Below, in pieces: positions 9,907 through 19,871 of a stretch of DNA of 64,000 bases (its first letter is position 1; each line of letters starts with the position of its first letter). The position numbers and the translations under genes are program-made. The stretch is from an uncultured Prochlorococcus sp. (lineage in GTDB: Bacteria; Cyanobacteriota; Cyanobacteriia; PCC-6307; Cyanobiaceae). The notes below the pieces were generated by a model. It was not told where the DNA came from, did no database searches, and worked only from the letters and a program-made list of their open reading frames with translations. The stretch covers positions 1 to 64,000 of the forward strand of contig CACAXN010000002.1 in NCBI GenBank assembly GCA_902536455.1, written 5' to 3'.

Positions 9907-9931
9907 AAGCCGATATGAAGTGTATCGGCTT
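9907..9931 (-). terminator. Perfect hairpin between rplL and rnhA
   Basis: The arms AAGCCGATA and TATCGGCTT pair perfectly over 9 bp around a 7-nt loop, 15 nt after the rplL stop and 8 nt before the rnhA start. On the rplL strand the right arm is not followed by a U-tract, only by CAAAAATT. This may therefore be an RNA 3'-end or processing hairpin that protects the rplJL message, or a leaky terminator, rather than a strong intrinsic one. Confidence 0.5.
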
Positions 9932-9945
9932 GAAAAAATCTTCTC

Positions 9946-10341
9946 TTACTTAAGTGTAACTTTACCGCCAGCTTCTTCAATCTCTTTCTTTAAAGATTCA
10001 GCATCTGCTTTAGCAATTCCTTCTTTTACTGTTTTTGGTGCAGATTCAACAAGTGCTTTTGCATCGCCAAGACCTAGACCAGTTGCATTTCTTACAACTT
10101 TAAGGACTTTGATTTTTGCAGCTGCATCAAAGCTTTCGAGAACTACATCAAATTCAGTTTTTTCTTCAGCAGCGCCACCATCTGCCTCACCGCCAGCTGC
10201 TCCTGGAGCTGCCATTACTACACCTGCAGAAGCTGCAGCAGATACACCAAAAGCCTCTTCAATTTGCTTTACAAGCTCAGATGCTTCTAAAAGTGATAGA
10301 GATTTTAATGATTCAAGAATTTCTTCAGTTTTTGCGGACAT
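9946..10341 (-). CDS. rplL: Ribosomal protein L7/L12
   Basis: A 131-aa stalk protein of the 50S subunit that recruits translation GTPases. The N-terminal dimerisation domain ([20 protein letters not shown]) is followed by an Ala/Gly-rich hinge (about residues 34-58) and the conserved globular C-terminal domain ([21 protein letters not shown] onward, [21 protein letters not shown]). It is 28 bp downstream of rplJ and shares its leader control. The low-complexity hinge produces long spurious frames on the plus strand, which I reject. Confidence 0.97.
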   Translation of the reverse strand: MSAKTEEILESLKSLSLLEASELVKQIEEAFGVSAAASAGVVMAAPGAAGGEADGGAAEEKTEFDVVLESFDAAAKIKVLKVVRNATGLGLGDAKALVESAPKTVKEGIAKADAESLKKEIEEAGGKVTLK

Positions 10342-10369
10342 TTTCTTAAAAGTTAATTAGGGTTTGAAT

Positions 10370-10897
10370 TTAAGATTCTGATTTTTCAGAATGTTGTTTA
10401 AGTGATCTAGCAAGTCCAGAAGGCACTTCATTGATAGAGATCGCAATTTTTGTTGATACACCATTTAGAGCGCCAGCAATTTTTGCCATCAATACTTCTT
10501 TAGATGGAAGACTTGCGATCTCTTTTATTTCAGAATCGCTAAGAAGTCTGCCTTCAAATAAAGCTCCTTTTGTTTCGGATTTCTTGGTATCTTTTTGAAA
10601 AGATTGGATCGCTTTTACAGCACCACCAACATCTTCTTTAATTAAGACAAAAGCATTTGTTCCGTTCAGTAAAGATTCAAGATCGTCCCAATTACTGTCT
10701 CCATCAATCGCTTTACGCATTAATGAATTTTTAGTAACTTTGCAGATGCCGTTAGTTGTTTGCAATCTAGATCGCAAATCTGACATCTCTTTGATGGTTA
10801 AACCTTTATAGTCAAGAACTACAGCCATTTCCGAGTCGTTTAATAGAGATTTAATCTCAGTAACGATTTGTTGCTTATTCTCTAGTGTTCGGCCCAT
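10370..10897 (-). CDS. rplJ: Ribosomal protein L10
   Basis: A 175-aa base of the L7/L12 stalk, start [16 protein letters not shown]. The N-terminal domain binds 23S rRNA and L11 ([29 protein letters not shown]), and the C-terminal helix carries L12 dimers. It is followed by rplL and preceded by about 190 bp holding a TATAAT box and an L10-leader-type structured RNA, implying feedback repression by the L10-L12 complex. Confidence 0.96.
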   Translation of the reverse strand: MGRTLENKQQIVTEIKSLLNDSEMAVVLDYKGLTIKEMSDLRSRLQTTNGICKVTKNSLMRKAIDGDSNWDDLESLLNGTNAFVLIKEDVGGAVKAIQSFQKDTKKSETKGALFEGRLLSDSEIKEIASLPSKEVLMAKIAGALNGVSTKIAISINEVPSGLARSLKQHSEKSES

Positions 10898-11079
10898 TGT
10901 TGTTTTTTGGATCGTAATTTAGGGAGAGCAGGAAATGCGGCAAAGTCCTTTTTAAAAGAGGCCGCTTTTATTAGATCCAAAAAAGAAATAATTAAGACGA
11001 GTCCTCGGTAGGAATTAAAAATTTAGAATGACTAAATCAACCTACTTTCTTTGGCCGTATTATTGCACTTTAAATTATA
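10898..11079 (-). promoter_or_regulatory. rplJL promoter and L10(L12) leader RNA
   Basis: On the minus strand a perfect TATAAT lies at 11079-11074, just past the rplA stop. The transcribed leader then has GUAGG (11045-11041) pairing with CCUAC (11012-11008), enclosing an inner AUUUAG/CUAAAU stem (11037-11032 with 11026-11021). The CCUACCGAGG stretch at 11012-11003 matches the conserved core of bacterial L10 leaders as I know it (CCUGCCGAGG type), the site where excess L10-L12 complex represses the operon. A further GCGGC/GCCGC stem follows closer to rplJ. Confidence 0.7.
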
Positions 11080-11089
11080 CTACAAAGAG

Positions 11090-11797
11090 TTAACCTTCAG
11101 GTTGGTAATCTTGTACAGCATTTATGTCTAATTGAACTGAAGGCCCCATTGTTGAAGTTATATAAAAAGTTTTCCAATACTTTCCCTTAGCTCCACTTGG
11201 TTTATTTTTATCAATTGATTCTTGCAAGGTTTTTAAATTGTCAAATAGAGCCTCTTTAGTAAAACTTGCTTTTCCAAAGCGGACATGAACGATACCCGCC
11301 TTATCTGCTCTAAATTCGAGCTTACCAGCTTTGAATTCTTTTATTGCATTAGCAATATCATTAGTTACTGTCCCAGCTTTTGGGTTAGGCATTAAACCTC
11401 TAGGTCCTAAAACTCTTCCTAATTTTGCAACCTTTGGCATCATATCTGGAGTTGCGATAAGTAGATCGAACTCCATATTTCCTTTATTGATGCTTTCCAC
11501 AAGATCTTCTTCGCCAAATAAATCTGCACCCGCAGACTTAGCTTTCGATACATTCTCGCCGCTTGTAATTACTGCAATTTTGATGCTTTGGCCAGTACCA
11601 TGTGGTAATGCAACAGTGGTCCTTAATTGTTGATCAGTATATTTTGGATCAATACCTAATCGTATATGTGCTTCAATGGTTTCATCAAATTTTGCGTTAG
11701 CATTTTCCTTAATAATACTAAGAGCTTCAAGTGGTGCATAGATGCGATCTTCTATCTTTGTTGATAGAGCCGCCATTCTTTTTGATAGTTTTTTCAT
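11090..11797 (-). CDS. rplA: Ribosomal protein L1
   Basis: A 235-aa L1 stalk protein of the 50S subunit that helps release deacylated tRNA. Signatures are the N-terminal [49 protein letters not shown] and the C-terminal [16 protein letters not shown]. Order and spacing match the standard secE-nusG-rplK-rplA-rplJ-rplL cluster. L1 is known in bacteria to repress its own rplKA message; I could not identify a clear L1 operator in the short rplK leader here. Confidence 0.97.
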   Translation of the reverse strand: MKKLSKRMAALSTKIEDRIYAPLEALSIIKENANAKFDETIEAHIRLGIDPKYTDQQLRTTVALPHGTGQSIKIAVITSGENVSKAKSAGADLFGEEDLVESINKGNMEFDLLIATPDMMPKVAKLGRVLGPRGLMPNPKAGTVTNDIANAIKEFKAGKLEFRADKAGIVHVRFGKASFTKEALFDNLKTLQESIDKNKPSGAKGKYWKTFYITSTMGPSVQLDINAVQDYQPEG

Positions 11798-11863
11798 GAT
11801 AATTTTGGGTGCAAACGGTTAATAATTAACCTCCCCTTAGTAGTGAGCAATTTTGTCTTGAAC

Positions 11864-12289
11864 TCAATCAGTGATAGAGACGCCCATATTACGAGCAGTA
11901 CCCTCAATTACTTTCATTGCAGATTCAACACTAGAACAGTTTAGATCAGGAAGCTTAGTTTTGGCTATTTCTTCTAATTGAGCTTTACTTATATTCCCAA
12001 CAGAGCCTTTTGCGGATTCACCTGATCCTTTCTCTATACCAGCTGCTTTTGTTATTAAGACGGAAGCCGGAGGTGTTTTTGTGATAAAAGTAAAGCTTCT
12101 ATCTTCAAAAACAGAAATCTCAACTGGAATTACAAAACCTGCTTTATCTTGCGTCCTTGCGTTGTATTCCTTACAAAATGCCATGATATTGACACCATGT
12201 TGTCCTAAAGCTGGCCCTACAGGAGGAGCGGGATTTGCTTTGCCTGCTTGCAGAGCTAGCTTGATAACTGCAACAATTTTTTTTGCCAT
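11864..12289 (-). CDS. rplK: Ribosomal protein L11
   Basis: A 141-aa protein that binds the GTPase-associated centre of 23S rRNA. It shows the expected [19 protein letters not shown]-terminal segment and the RNA-binding C-terminal half ([24 protein letters not shown]). Length is standard. It sits 67 bp below nusG and 66 bp above rplA on the same strand, within the conserved ribosomal/elongation cluster. Confidence 0.97.
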   Translation of the reverse strand: MAKKIVAVIKLALQAGKANPAPPVGPALGQHGVNIMAFCKEYNARTQDKAGFVIPVEISVFEDRSFTFITKTPPASVLITKAAGIEKGSGESAKGSVGNISKAQLEEIAKTKLPDLNCSSVESAMKVIEGTARNMGVSITD

Positions 12290-12356
12290 TAGATTTAGAG
12301 AATTTAAGCTGAAGTGAAAATCATAATTTTACTCGATAAACCAGAACAATTAGAAA

Positions 12357-12968
12357 TTAATTTTGTTTATTGATTTGAGAGAATTCTAATTCTACAGGAG
12401 TCTCGCGCCCAAATATTGAAAGTAAAGCTTTTAATTTATTTCTTTCCCCGGAAACTTCTATAACTTCCCCCTGGAAATCTTTGAAAGGACCACTAGTTAC
12501 TATGATCCTATCTTTTTCTTCAATGTCTAACTTGATAACAGCTTTTTTCTCTGATGCACGTTTAAAGATTCTATTAACTTCTTGTCTGGATAATGGTCGA
12601 GGTTTGATATGGCCTCGCGATCTTCCAGTGCCTCTTCCGTCTTCAGCTCCGACAAAGTTAATTACATTTGGAGTACTTTTTACAGCCATCATTGTATCTT
12701 CATCCAAAATCATTCTTACGAGAACATAGCCTGGGAAAACTTTTTCTTCAGTAGTTTGCCTGCTTCCATCTTTTTTTAATTTAATGCCAGGAGTTTGGGG
12801 AATTTCAATTTCAATGATTCGATTATTAACACCTAAAGTTACTGATCTCTGTTCAAGAGTAGCTTTTACTTTTTTTTCACAGCTTGATGCTACCTGAACT
12901 GCATACCATCTCGCGATGCTTGTATTCGCTTTTGAAGAAGTAAGGCTTGTAGTCAATTCATTATTCAT
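12357..12968 (-). CDS. nusG: Transcription elongation/termination factor NusG
   Basis: A 203-aa protein with an NGN domain (ARWYAVQVASSCEKKVKATLEQR through VFPGYVLVRMILDEDTM, ending near FVGAEDGRG) and a C-terminal KOW domain (VTSGPFKDFQGEVIEV, about residues 147-165). It binds RNA polymerase, aids elongation, and links transcription to ribosomes through S10. It has an extra 15-20 polar residues at the N-terminus, common in cyanobacteria. It lies between secE and rplK. Confidence 0.95.
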   Translation of the reverse strand: MNNELTTSLTSSKANTSIARWYAVQVASSCEKKVKATLEQRSVTLGVNNRIIEIEIPQTPGIKLKKDGSRQTTEEKVFPGYVLVRMILDEDTMMAVKSTPNVINFVGAEDGRGTGRSRGHIKPRPLSRQEVNRIFKRASEKKAVIKLDIEEKDRIIVTSGPFKDFQGEVIEVSGERNKLKALLSIFGRETPVELEFSQINKQN

Positions 12969-13020
12969 GTTTTTCTGGAAGCTTAATTAAAATCTTTATT
13001 AATGGATATTCAGGGATAAT

Positions 13021-13263
13021 TTAACCAAAAATTTGCGAGGCTGCCCATCCATAGAATCTGCTGACAGATGCAATGGCTGCTGCAGAGAATGATACCATAA
13101 TTATAACCGCTATTGATTCGCTAAATAGTTGTTGTTTGTTTGGCCACACGACAAGTTTAAGTTCATCGTATGTAGATCTAAAAAAATTATTCTTTTTTTT
13201 AGGCTCTCCAATTTCAGGAGAATCCTTTTTTAGAGGTTCTTGTTTAGTAGTAGGACTTGTCAC
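13021..13263 (-). CDS. secE: Preprotein translocase subunit SecE
   Basis: About 80 aa: a polar N-terminus, then the conserved amphipathic YDELKLVVWPNKQQLFSES and a single transmembrane helix (IAVIIMVSFSAAAIASV). It stabilises SecY in the plasma and thylakoid membranes. The frame can also start at a GTG at 13290, adding nine residues; the GTG at 13263 (start MTSPTTKQE) gives the usual cyanobacterial length and is preferred. No good ribosome-binding site favours either. It is upstream of nusG, as in most bacteria. Confidence 0.9.
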   Translation of the reverse strand: MTSPTTKQEPLKKDSPEIGEPKKKNNFFRSTYDELKLVVWPNKQQLFSESIAVIIMVSFSAAAIASVSRFYGWAASQIFG

Positions 13264-13322
13264 AAAATTTTTTGAAATTAAGTTATACACTTTAATTTTA
13301 TTTTAGCTTATTGATTTACTTC

Positions 13323-16079
13323 TCAGCTAGGTTTGAAAATGATCTCATCTTTTTTAGAAGGGTTAAGTTTAATTATGATATTTTTTTTGTTTTTAAAGTT
13401 ATCCTCTAAAAGTTTTGCAGCTAAGGGATTTTCTATTTGTCTTCTAAGTTCCCTGCTAAGTGGCCTAGCACCATATTCAGGTTCATAAGAATCATTTGCA
13501 ATTTTATTGATAACTTTTTTGTCTATAACTATATTTATTTTCTGTTCAAGTAGCAGGTTCTTTAAATCTTCTGTTTGTAAAATTATTATTTTTTGAAGTT
13601 CATCAATAGATAATGGATCAAACTTTACTACTTCGTCAATTCTATTTAAAAATTCTGGTCTAAAAATTGAAGACAATGCATTATTAATGGAATTATCTAG
13701 AGTTTGTTTATCTTTTTCTAACCTCATCTCACTTTTAGAAATCTTTTGTGAATACTCCAGTATGGATTTGCCAGCTAGGTTACTTGTCATAATGATTACG
13801 GTATTTTTGAAATCTACAGTTCTTCCTTGAGAGTCCGTTAATCTTCCTTCATCTAAGACTTGCAAAAGGATATTAAATACTTCTGTATGTGCTTTTTCTA
13901 TCTCATCAAGAAGTATTACTGAATAGGGTTTACGTCTCACAGCTTCAGTTAATTGACCTCCTTCTTCATAACCAACATAACCTGGAGGAGCCCCCAAAAG
14001 TCTTGCTACGGCATTTTTCTCCATATATTCACTCATGTCTAATCTTAAAAGTGCATCTTCTTCATCAAATAAAGCTGTTGCAAGAGATTTTGCTAATTCT
14101 GTTTTACCAACACCCGTAGGACCCATAAATAAAAAAGATCCAATAGGTCTTTTAGGACTTTTCATACCAACACGTGCTCTTCTAATTGCAGCAGAAACAG
14201 CTTCTATAGCTCTTCCTTGTCCAATAACTTTTTCACTAAGTTCTTTTTCTAGATTGACTAATTTCTTACGTTCATTTGAAACTACTTTAGAAATCGGAAT
14301 ACCTGTGATTTTTGAAATAACATCAGCAATATCATCAGGTTCAACTTGATATTTAAAAGGGAAATTTCTATTTTTCTTCATTTTATTAAAGTTTTCTTCA
14401 ACTGTTTGTATTTCATTCTCTATTTCACTTAACTCTTCTTCAAGCTTTTCTAGATAATCCTGATCTTTTTCAATTTCGCGATTTGATTTATCTTTAATTT
14501 GTTTGGTTAGCTTATCTTCTTCTTTCATCAAAATAGATAATTGCTCCATTTCTTCCCGCAAATTGTTCCAATTGTCCAAAAGAAGGTTCAATTTTGCCTC
14601 TGATTGTTGTCTCATATTCAAAAGTTTTTCTTGAGCTTCGATATTTTCTCCTTGCAAATTATTCAGTTTTTCATTAATAGTATAAAGTTTGTTTTCTTGT
14701 TGGAGAATGATTTGAGGCTTATTATTAGAATCGATTTTTAACTGTGCCGCTGCTTCATCAATTAAATCTATGGCTTTATCAGGAAGACATTTATCGCTGA
14801 TGTATCTGTCAGCCAATTTTGCAGAATAGTTTACAGCCTCTTCAGAAATTTTTATGCCATGGTGTGATTCATATTTCTTTTTGATACCTTGCAATATTTT
14901 TGCACTTAATTCTACTGAAGGTTCATTAACAGCTATCTTTTGAAAGCAATTGTTCAATGCCTGATCTTTTTCAATAGATTCACGAAATTTCTCAGGAGTT
15001 GTTGTACCAATACATCTAAGATCTCCCTCGGCTAGTAAAGGTTTTAAGATATTACTGATGTCGGTAGAAGATCTGTCAGAACTTAATATTGAGTGAATTT
15101 CATCAATAAATAGAATCATTCCTTGGCTTGGATTGTTTAGTTCCTGCATTATTAAGCTTAGTCGTTCCTCTAGTTGGCCTCTAAATTTTGTCCCAGAAAC
15201 TAAAGCACCTAAGTCAAGTGAAATAATTTTTAAGTCTTTTAAAGAATCTGGAACTTTTTTGTCTACAATTAATTGCGCAAGTAATTTTGCAATTGAGGTT
15301 TTACCAACTCCAGGATTGCCGATAAGTATAGGATTATTTTTGTTTCTTCTGCAGAGTATCCTCATTAAATTATTGATCTCATTTTCTCTTCCTAAAACAG
15401 GATCCAGTAAGCCTTTTTCAGCTGATTCTGTTAAATCTTTTCCATAAATTGAAAGAGCATTTTCATCTTTTTCAACTTGTTTTTTGGTTTCAATTTGAAG
15501 TTCACTTTTGGGTAATGGAAGAATAGCTTTTTTAAATTTTTCTTCTTTAACTAAAGTTTCATTGTTTGATTCAGAATTAGATTGATTATTTATCTCAATT
15601 ACGTTCTTATAATTAAAAGAATCTTTTGATTGATTAATATTTGGAAAAAACTTTAATTCTTCCTCTAACTTTTCCGTTGAGAGATTGCCTTCTTCAAAAA
15701 CATAATTTCCAATTCTTAAATCCCTTCCAAGAGCAATTAGTAAATGAGGTATTTCTATTAATCTAGATCCCCATTGGATTTTAATCTGATTCGCATTATC
15801 TAATAAAATTTCTAAATCTTCTCCGATAGTAAAAAGATCTGACTCATTTATTGGTGTCTCTTCTAAAAAATCTTCTGTTATGTCTAAAACTGTATCTTGA
15901 TCGATTGATAGTTTTTCAATGAAAGCAAAGAATTCACTTGATGAAAATAATGTATGAATTATGTGTTCAATATTAAATTCGCTATGATCCCATTTTTTTG
16001 CGGTTTCTTCTCCTAATAAAAGAAGATTCCAACTGATATCGCTAAAAAGTTCAGGTCGGGATGTAAGTGTTTCTCTCAT
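13323..16079 (-). CDS. clpB2: ClpB-type AAA+ protein, probable ClpB2
   Basis: A 918-aa Hsp100 protein. An N-terminal Clp repeat domain (about 1-150) precedes AAA1 with Walker A GNPGVGKT and Walker B MILFIDEIHS. A charged coiled-coil middle domain follows, then AAA2 with GPTGVGKTELAKS, LLDEIEKAH and LLGAPPGYVGY. The long middle domain places it with ClpB rather than ClpC; no ClpP-binding loop was identified. The N-domain and linker are diverged from textbook ClpB, consistent with the second, cyanobacterial ClpB2 form, whose role differs from the heat-shock disaggregase. It sits directly upstream of secE with 59 bp between. Confidence 0.8.
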   Translation of the reverse strand: MRETLTSRPELFSDISWNLLLLGEETAKKWDHSEFNIEHIIHTLFSSSEFFAFIEKLSIDQDTVLDITEDFLEETPINESDLFTIGEDLEILLDNANQIKIQWGSRLIEIPHLLIALGRDLRIGNYVFEEGNLSTEKLEEELKFFPNINQSKDSFNYKNVIEINNQSNSESNNETLVKEEKFKKAILPLPKSELQIETKKQVEKDENALSIYGKDLTESAEKGLLDPVLGRENEINNLMRILCRRNKNNPILIGNPGVGKTSIAKLLAQLIVDKKVPDSLKDLKIISLDLGALVSGTKFRGQLEERLSLIMQELNNPSQGMILFIDEIHSILSSDRSSTDISNILKPLLAEGDLRCIGTTTPEKFRESIEKDQALNNCFQKIAVNEPSVELSAKILQGIKKKYESHHGIKISEEAVNYSAKLADRYISDKCLPDKAIDLIDEAAAQLKIDSNNKPQIILQQENKLYTINEKLNNLQGENIEAQEKLLNMRQQSEAKLNLLLDNWNNLREEMEQLSILMKEEDKLTKQIKDKSNREIEKDQDYLEKLEEELSEIENEIQTVEENFNKMKKNRNFPFKYQVEPDDIADVISKITGIPISKVVSNERKKLVNLEKELSEKVIGQGRAIEAVSAAIRRARVGMKSPKRPIGSFLFMGPTGVGKTELAKSLATALFDEEDALLRLDMSEYMEKNAVARLLGAPPGYVGYEEGGQLTEAVRRKPYSVILLDEIEKAHTEVFNILLQVLDEGRLTDSQGRTVDFKNTVIIMTSNLAGKSILEYSQKISKSEMRLEKDKQTLDNSINNALSSIFRPEFLNRIDEVVKFDPLSIDELQKIIILQTEDLKNLLLEQKINIVIDKKVINKIANDSYEPEYGARPLSRELRRQIENPLAAKLLEDNFKNKKNIIIKLNPSKKDEIIFKPS

Positions 16080-16099
16080 AAACTATAAAAACTATAGTT

Positions 16100-16141
16100 G
16101 ATTATTAATTAATATTCTAAATAGGATACGCATTAATAATC
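16100..16141. promoter_or_regulatory. 10-bp inverted repeat upstream of clpB2
   Basis: GATTATTAAT (16100-16109) and ATTAATAATC (16132-16141) are exact inverted copies with a 22-nt spacer, ending 20 bp before the clpB2 start. The spacer holds a minus-strand TAGAAT that could be a -10 box, so the repeat would bracket the promoter. The arms are almost pure A/T in an AT-rich genome, so chance is a real alternative. It does not match CIRCE. Confidence 0.3.
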
Positions 16142-16336
16142 ATCAAATAATTCTAAAATTGTAAGATGAATTTGAAAAATATGCTTACGAGAGGGTTCGC
16201 GGGGACTTTGGAATTAATAAAAGCGTTAACTAATATTTAAGTTGTCCGAAATTAAAATTATAATTGGTATACATATTTATTTCAGATATTAGCCAAATAG
16301 TTCAGCTATTAATAGGATTTAAATAGTAATAATTAA

Positions 16337-17632
<1,296 letters not shown>

Positions 17633-17635
17633 TTT

Positions 17636-19303
17636 TTAGCGCTTAAGTTTTTCTAAACGTGAGCCTTTTCTCATACTTAATTGGCACTTTATCCAATCAA
17701 TACTGATTGGTATTGCAAAAAAAAGTGGTAACAATGCAAAATTATTTTGTTTATTGGTTACGAGTAAAGCAGATGCAATTGATAAGCTTCCTATAAGAAT
17801 TGAATGGCCTAAAGTTTTTTGAGCAGTAAACATTTTTTTGAATTGCCTGTCAGACTCTCCCATTCTTATTTGCAATTGTAAATCGCCTTGCTCTAATCTT
17901 TCTAAACTTTCATCTATTCTTTTGGGAATGCCAACAGCTTTAGATCCTAGTTCACCTACTTGCCTTCCGAATTGGTTAATTAAATCGTTGGGACTTTGAT
18001 TATTTGAAGTCATAAGTTCTATTAAATAAGGCTTGGTAACTGATACAAGGTTAAACCCTGGATCAAGCATTCTACCAACTCCTTCAAAAGTTGATAAAGC
18101 TCTCATCACAAAGATTAAATCTACTGGTAGTTGAAATGGTGTTTCATAAACAAGTTCGTACAAATCTCCAGATAATTTTTCAATAATATTTGGACTAAAT
18201 GGTGGAGTTAAGGCTTCTTTAAGCATCAATCTGACTAATCTTCTGACTGGTCCTACATCAATATCTTTTGAAATTAGCCCAGCTTGTTGCAATTGACTGA
18301 CAAGTGATGAGGCGTCTCTTAAAGCAGCAGCCTTTACCATTCCACCTAATCTTGTTTGAAGATTATTTGAGATATTGCCCATCATTCCAAAATCATAAAA
18401 AATCAATTTACCTTCATTTGAAACTGCTAGATTCCCCGGATGAGGGTCTGCATGAAAAAAACCGTAATTTACTAATTGTTTTAAATAACTTATGGCGCCA
18501 ATTTCTGCGATTTTAGGTAAATCAATTTCTTGTGATTGTAATTTTTCTAAATCGCTTATTTTTGTTCCTTCTAGATAACTTAAACAAAGGACTTTTTCAC
18601 TGCTCATATCCCAAATTACTTCAGGAACTTCAACATTTTCATCATCAAGAAATTGCTGTCTAAATCTTGCTGCATATTGTGCTTCACAATTAAAATCAAG
18701 CTCTTTCATGAGAACTTTCCTACACTCTTTAGCAATCTCAACCCAGTTTCTACCTCGACTCCAATTCTTATTTTTCTGCAATAATCCTGCTATTTGCTGC
18801 ATGATGCCCAAATCTATAATAAACAATTCTTTTAAATTAGGTCTTTGAACTTTAAATACTACTTTCTTACCATCTTTTAAAGTCGCCCTATGGACCTGAG
18901 CTAGTGATGCTGATCCAACCGGATCACATACTATTTGATCTATTTCATTAAACTTAGATCCTATTTCTTCACGTATTGTTTCTTCAACTTGCGCAAATGA
19001 AAAATTAGGAACTTGATCCTGTAATTTAGACAATTCCTGTATCCAGGTATCAGGAATTAAATCAGGTCTCGCTGATAATAATTGTCCAATTTTAATGAAT
19101 GCTGATCCAAGCTTTATTAATTGATTAGTAAACCATCTAGCTCTTTTCATTTGGACCTTAATTTTTTCATTGTTCTTATTTTTGAAAATTATAAATCTAA
19201 TATTATCTATCCATAAATTTATTAAAAGCGAAATCAGAGTTATCCAAATAAGAAGGGCCCTCTTCAATTTTTTTAAACGATAATGAAGAATGTGATAACT
19301 CAT
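17636..19303 (-). CDS. ABC1/UbiB-family atypical kinase
   Basis: A 555-aa protein of the ABC1K/UbiB family, linked in cyanobacteria and plastids to prenylquinone metabolism and membranes. The family KxGQ motif appears as FIKIGQLLSARPDLIP. The family Ala-rich loop appears as GSASLAQVHRA, the kinase lysine is in VVFKVQRP, and the catalytic and metal motifs are HADPHPGN and YDFGMMG. Hydrophobic segments lie near the N-terminus (LLIWITLISLLI) and the C-terminus (ILIGSLSIASALLV). It begins inside the stop of the small gene upstream (4-bp overlap). Confidence 0.88.
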   Translation of the reverse strand: MSYHILHYRLKKLKRALLIWITLISLLINLWIDNIRFIIFKNKNNEKIKVQMKRARWFTNQLIKLGSAFIKIGQLLSARPDLIPDTWIQELSKLQDQVPNFSFAQVEETIREEIGSKFNEIDQIVCDPVGSASLAQVHRATLKDGKKVVFKVQRPNLKELFIIDLGIMQQIAGLLQKNKNWSRGRNWVEIAKECRKVLMKELDFNCEAQYAARFRQQFLDDENVEVPEVIWDMSSEKVLCLSYLEGTKISDLEKLQSQEIDLPKIAEIGAISYLKQLVNYGFFHADPHPGNLAVSNEGKLIFYDFGMMGNISNNLQTRLGGMVKAAALRDASSLVSQLQQAGLISKDIDVGPVRRLVRLMLKEALTPPFSPNIIEKLSGDLYELVYETPFQLPVDLIFVMRALSTFEGVGRMLDPGFNLVSVTKPYLIELMTSNNQSPNDLINQFGRQVGELGSKAVGIPKRIDESLERLEQGDLQLQIRMGESDRQFKKMFTAQKTLGHSILIGSLSIASALLVTNKQNNFALLPLFFAIPISIDWIKCQLSMRKGSRLEKLKR

Positions 19304-19617
19304 TTAATTTGATTATTTAAATTTTTATTAAAGAGATCAATTTGCTTATTGATACCTTCAATTTCATTTAAAGCTTTTTTTATTTTGGAATCTTGATAAG
19401 TATTTGTAGACTCATTTTCTTGAATATTTTCGGCTTTTTCCAGTCTTGATGCTTCTTCGATTATGGATTCTTTTAAACTATCAAATTCTTTCTTGAGAAT
19501 TTCTGGAGCATCCTGAGCAATATTTGTTGCTTCTTCAATTTTTTCAACTAATATTTCGTTTAATTTTTCGGTTACTTTCTTAATGGCTGCTTTTAAAAGG
19601 TAATCAGAGTTGGTCAT
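19300..19617 (-). CDS. Small charged protein, translationally coupled to the UbiB-like kinase
   Basis: A 105-aa protein that I do not recognise. It is mostly helical and highly charged with no transmembrane segment; repeated Glu/Lys-rich heptad-like stretches (VTEKLNEILVEKIEEA, KKEFDSLKESIIEEA) suggest a coiled coil. The stop overlaps the start of the ABC1-family kinase gene by 4 bp, implying co-translation and perhaps a functional link. A 254-bp spacer with nothing recognisable beyond AT-rich promoter-like sequence separates it from the next gene. Confidence 0.7.
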   Translation of the reverse strand: MTNSDYLLKAAIKKVTEKLNEILVEKIEEATNIAQDAPEILKKEFDSLKESIIEEASRLEKAENIQENESTNTYQDSKIKKALNEIEGINKQIDLFNKNLNNQIK

Positions 19618-19871
19618 GAAAAATATAATGTTTCAACGGCAATTGATTTTTAGATATGACCTAATAATAGATCAATACAGAACATTTCACGTAACTGAAC
19701 ATTTTGATAATTAATTTTTTATGTTTTTCCTATGTAAGTTTGTTTCTATATTAAGCTTTTTTCTCTTTTTTCTTTTAACTTATATCTATATAAAAGTTCA
19801 GATATTTACTTTAAAATATCTTCTAACCAAGAACTCATCTAATTAACTACTAAAAAAGGAGTTTTTTAAAA

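Noticed and set aside
9738..10360. Long plus-strand frames (Ala/Ser-rich and Gln/Leu-rich) across rplL
   Set aside because: They are antisense shadows of the GC-richer, low-complexity Ala/Gly hinge of L7/L12; no ribosome site and no plausible protein.
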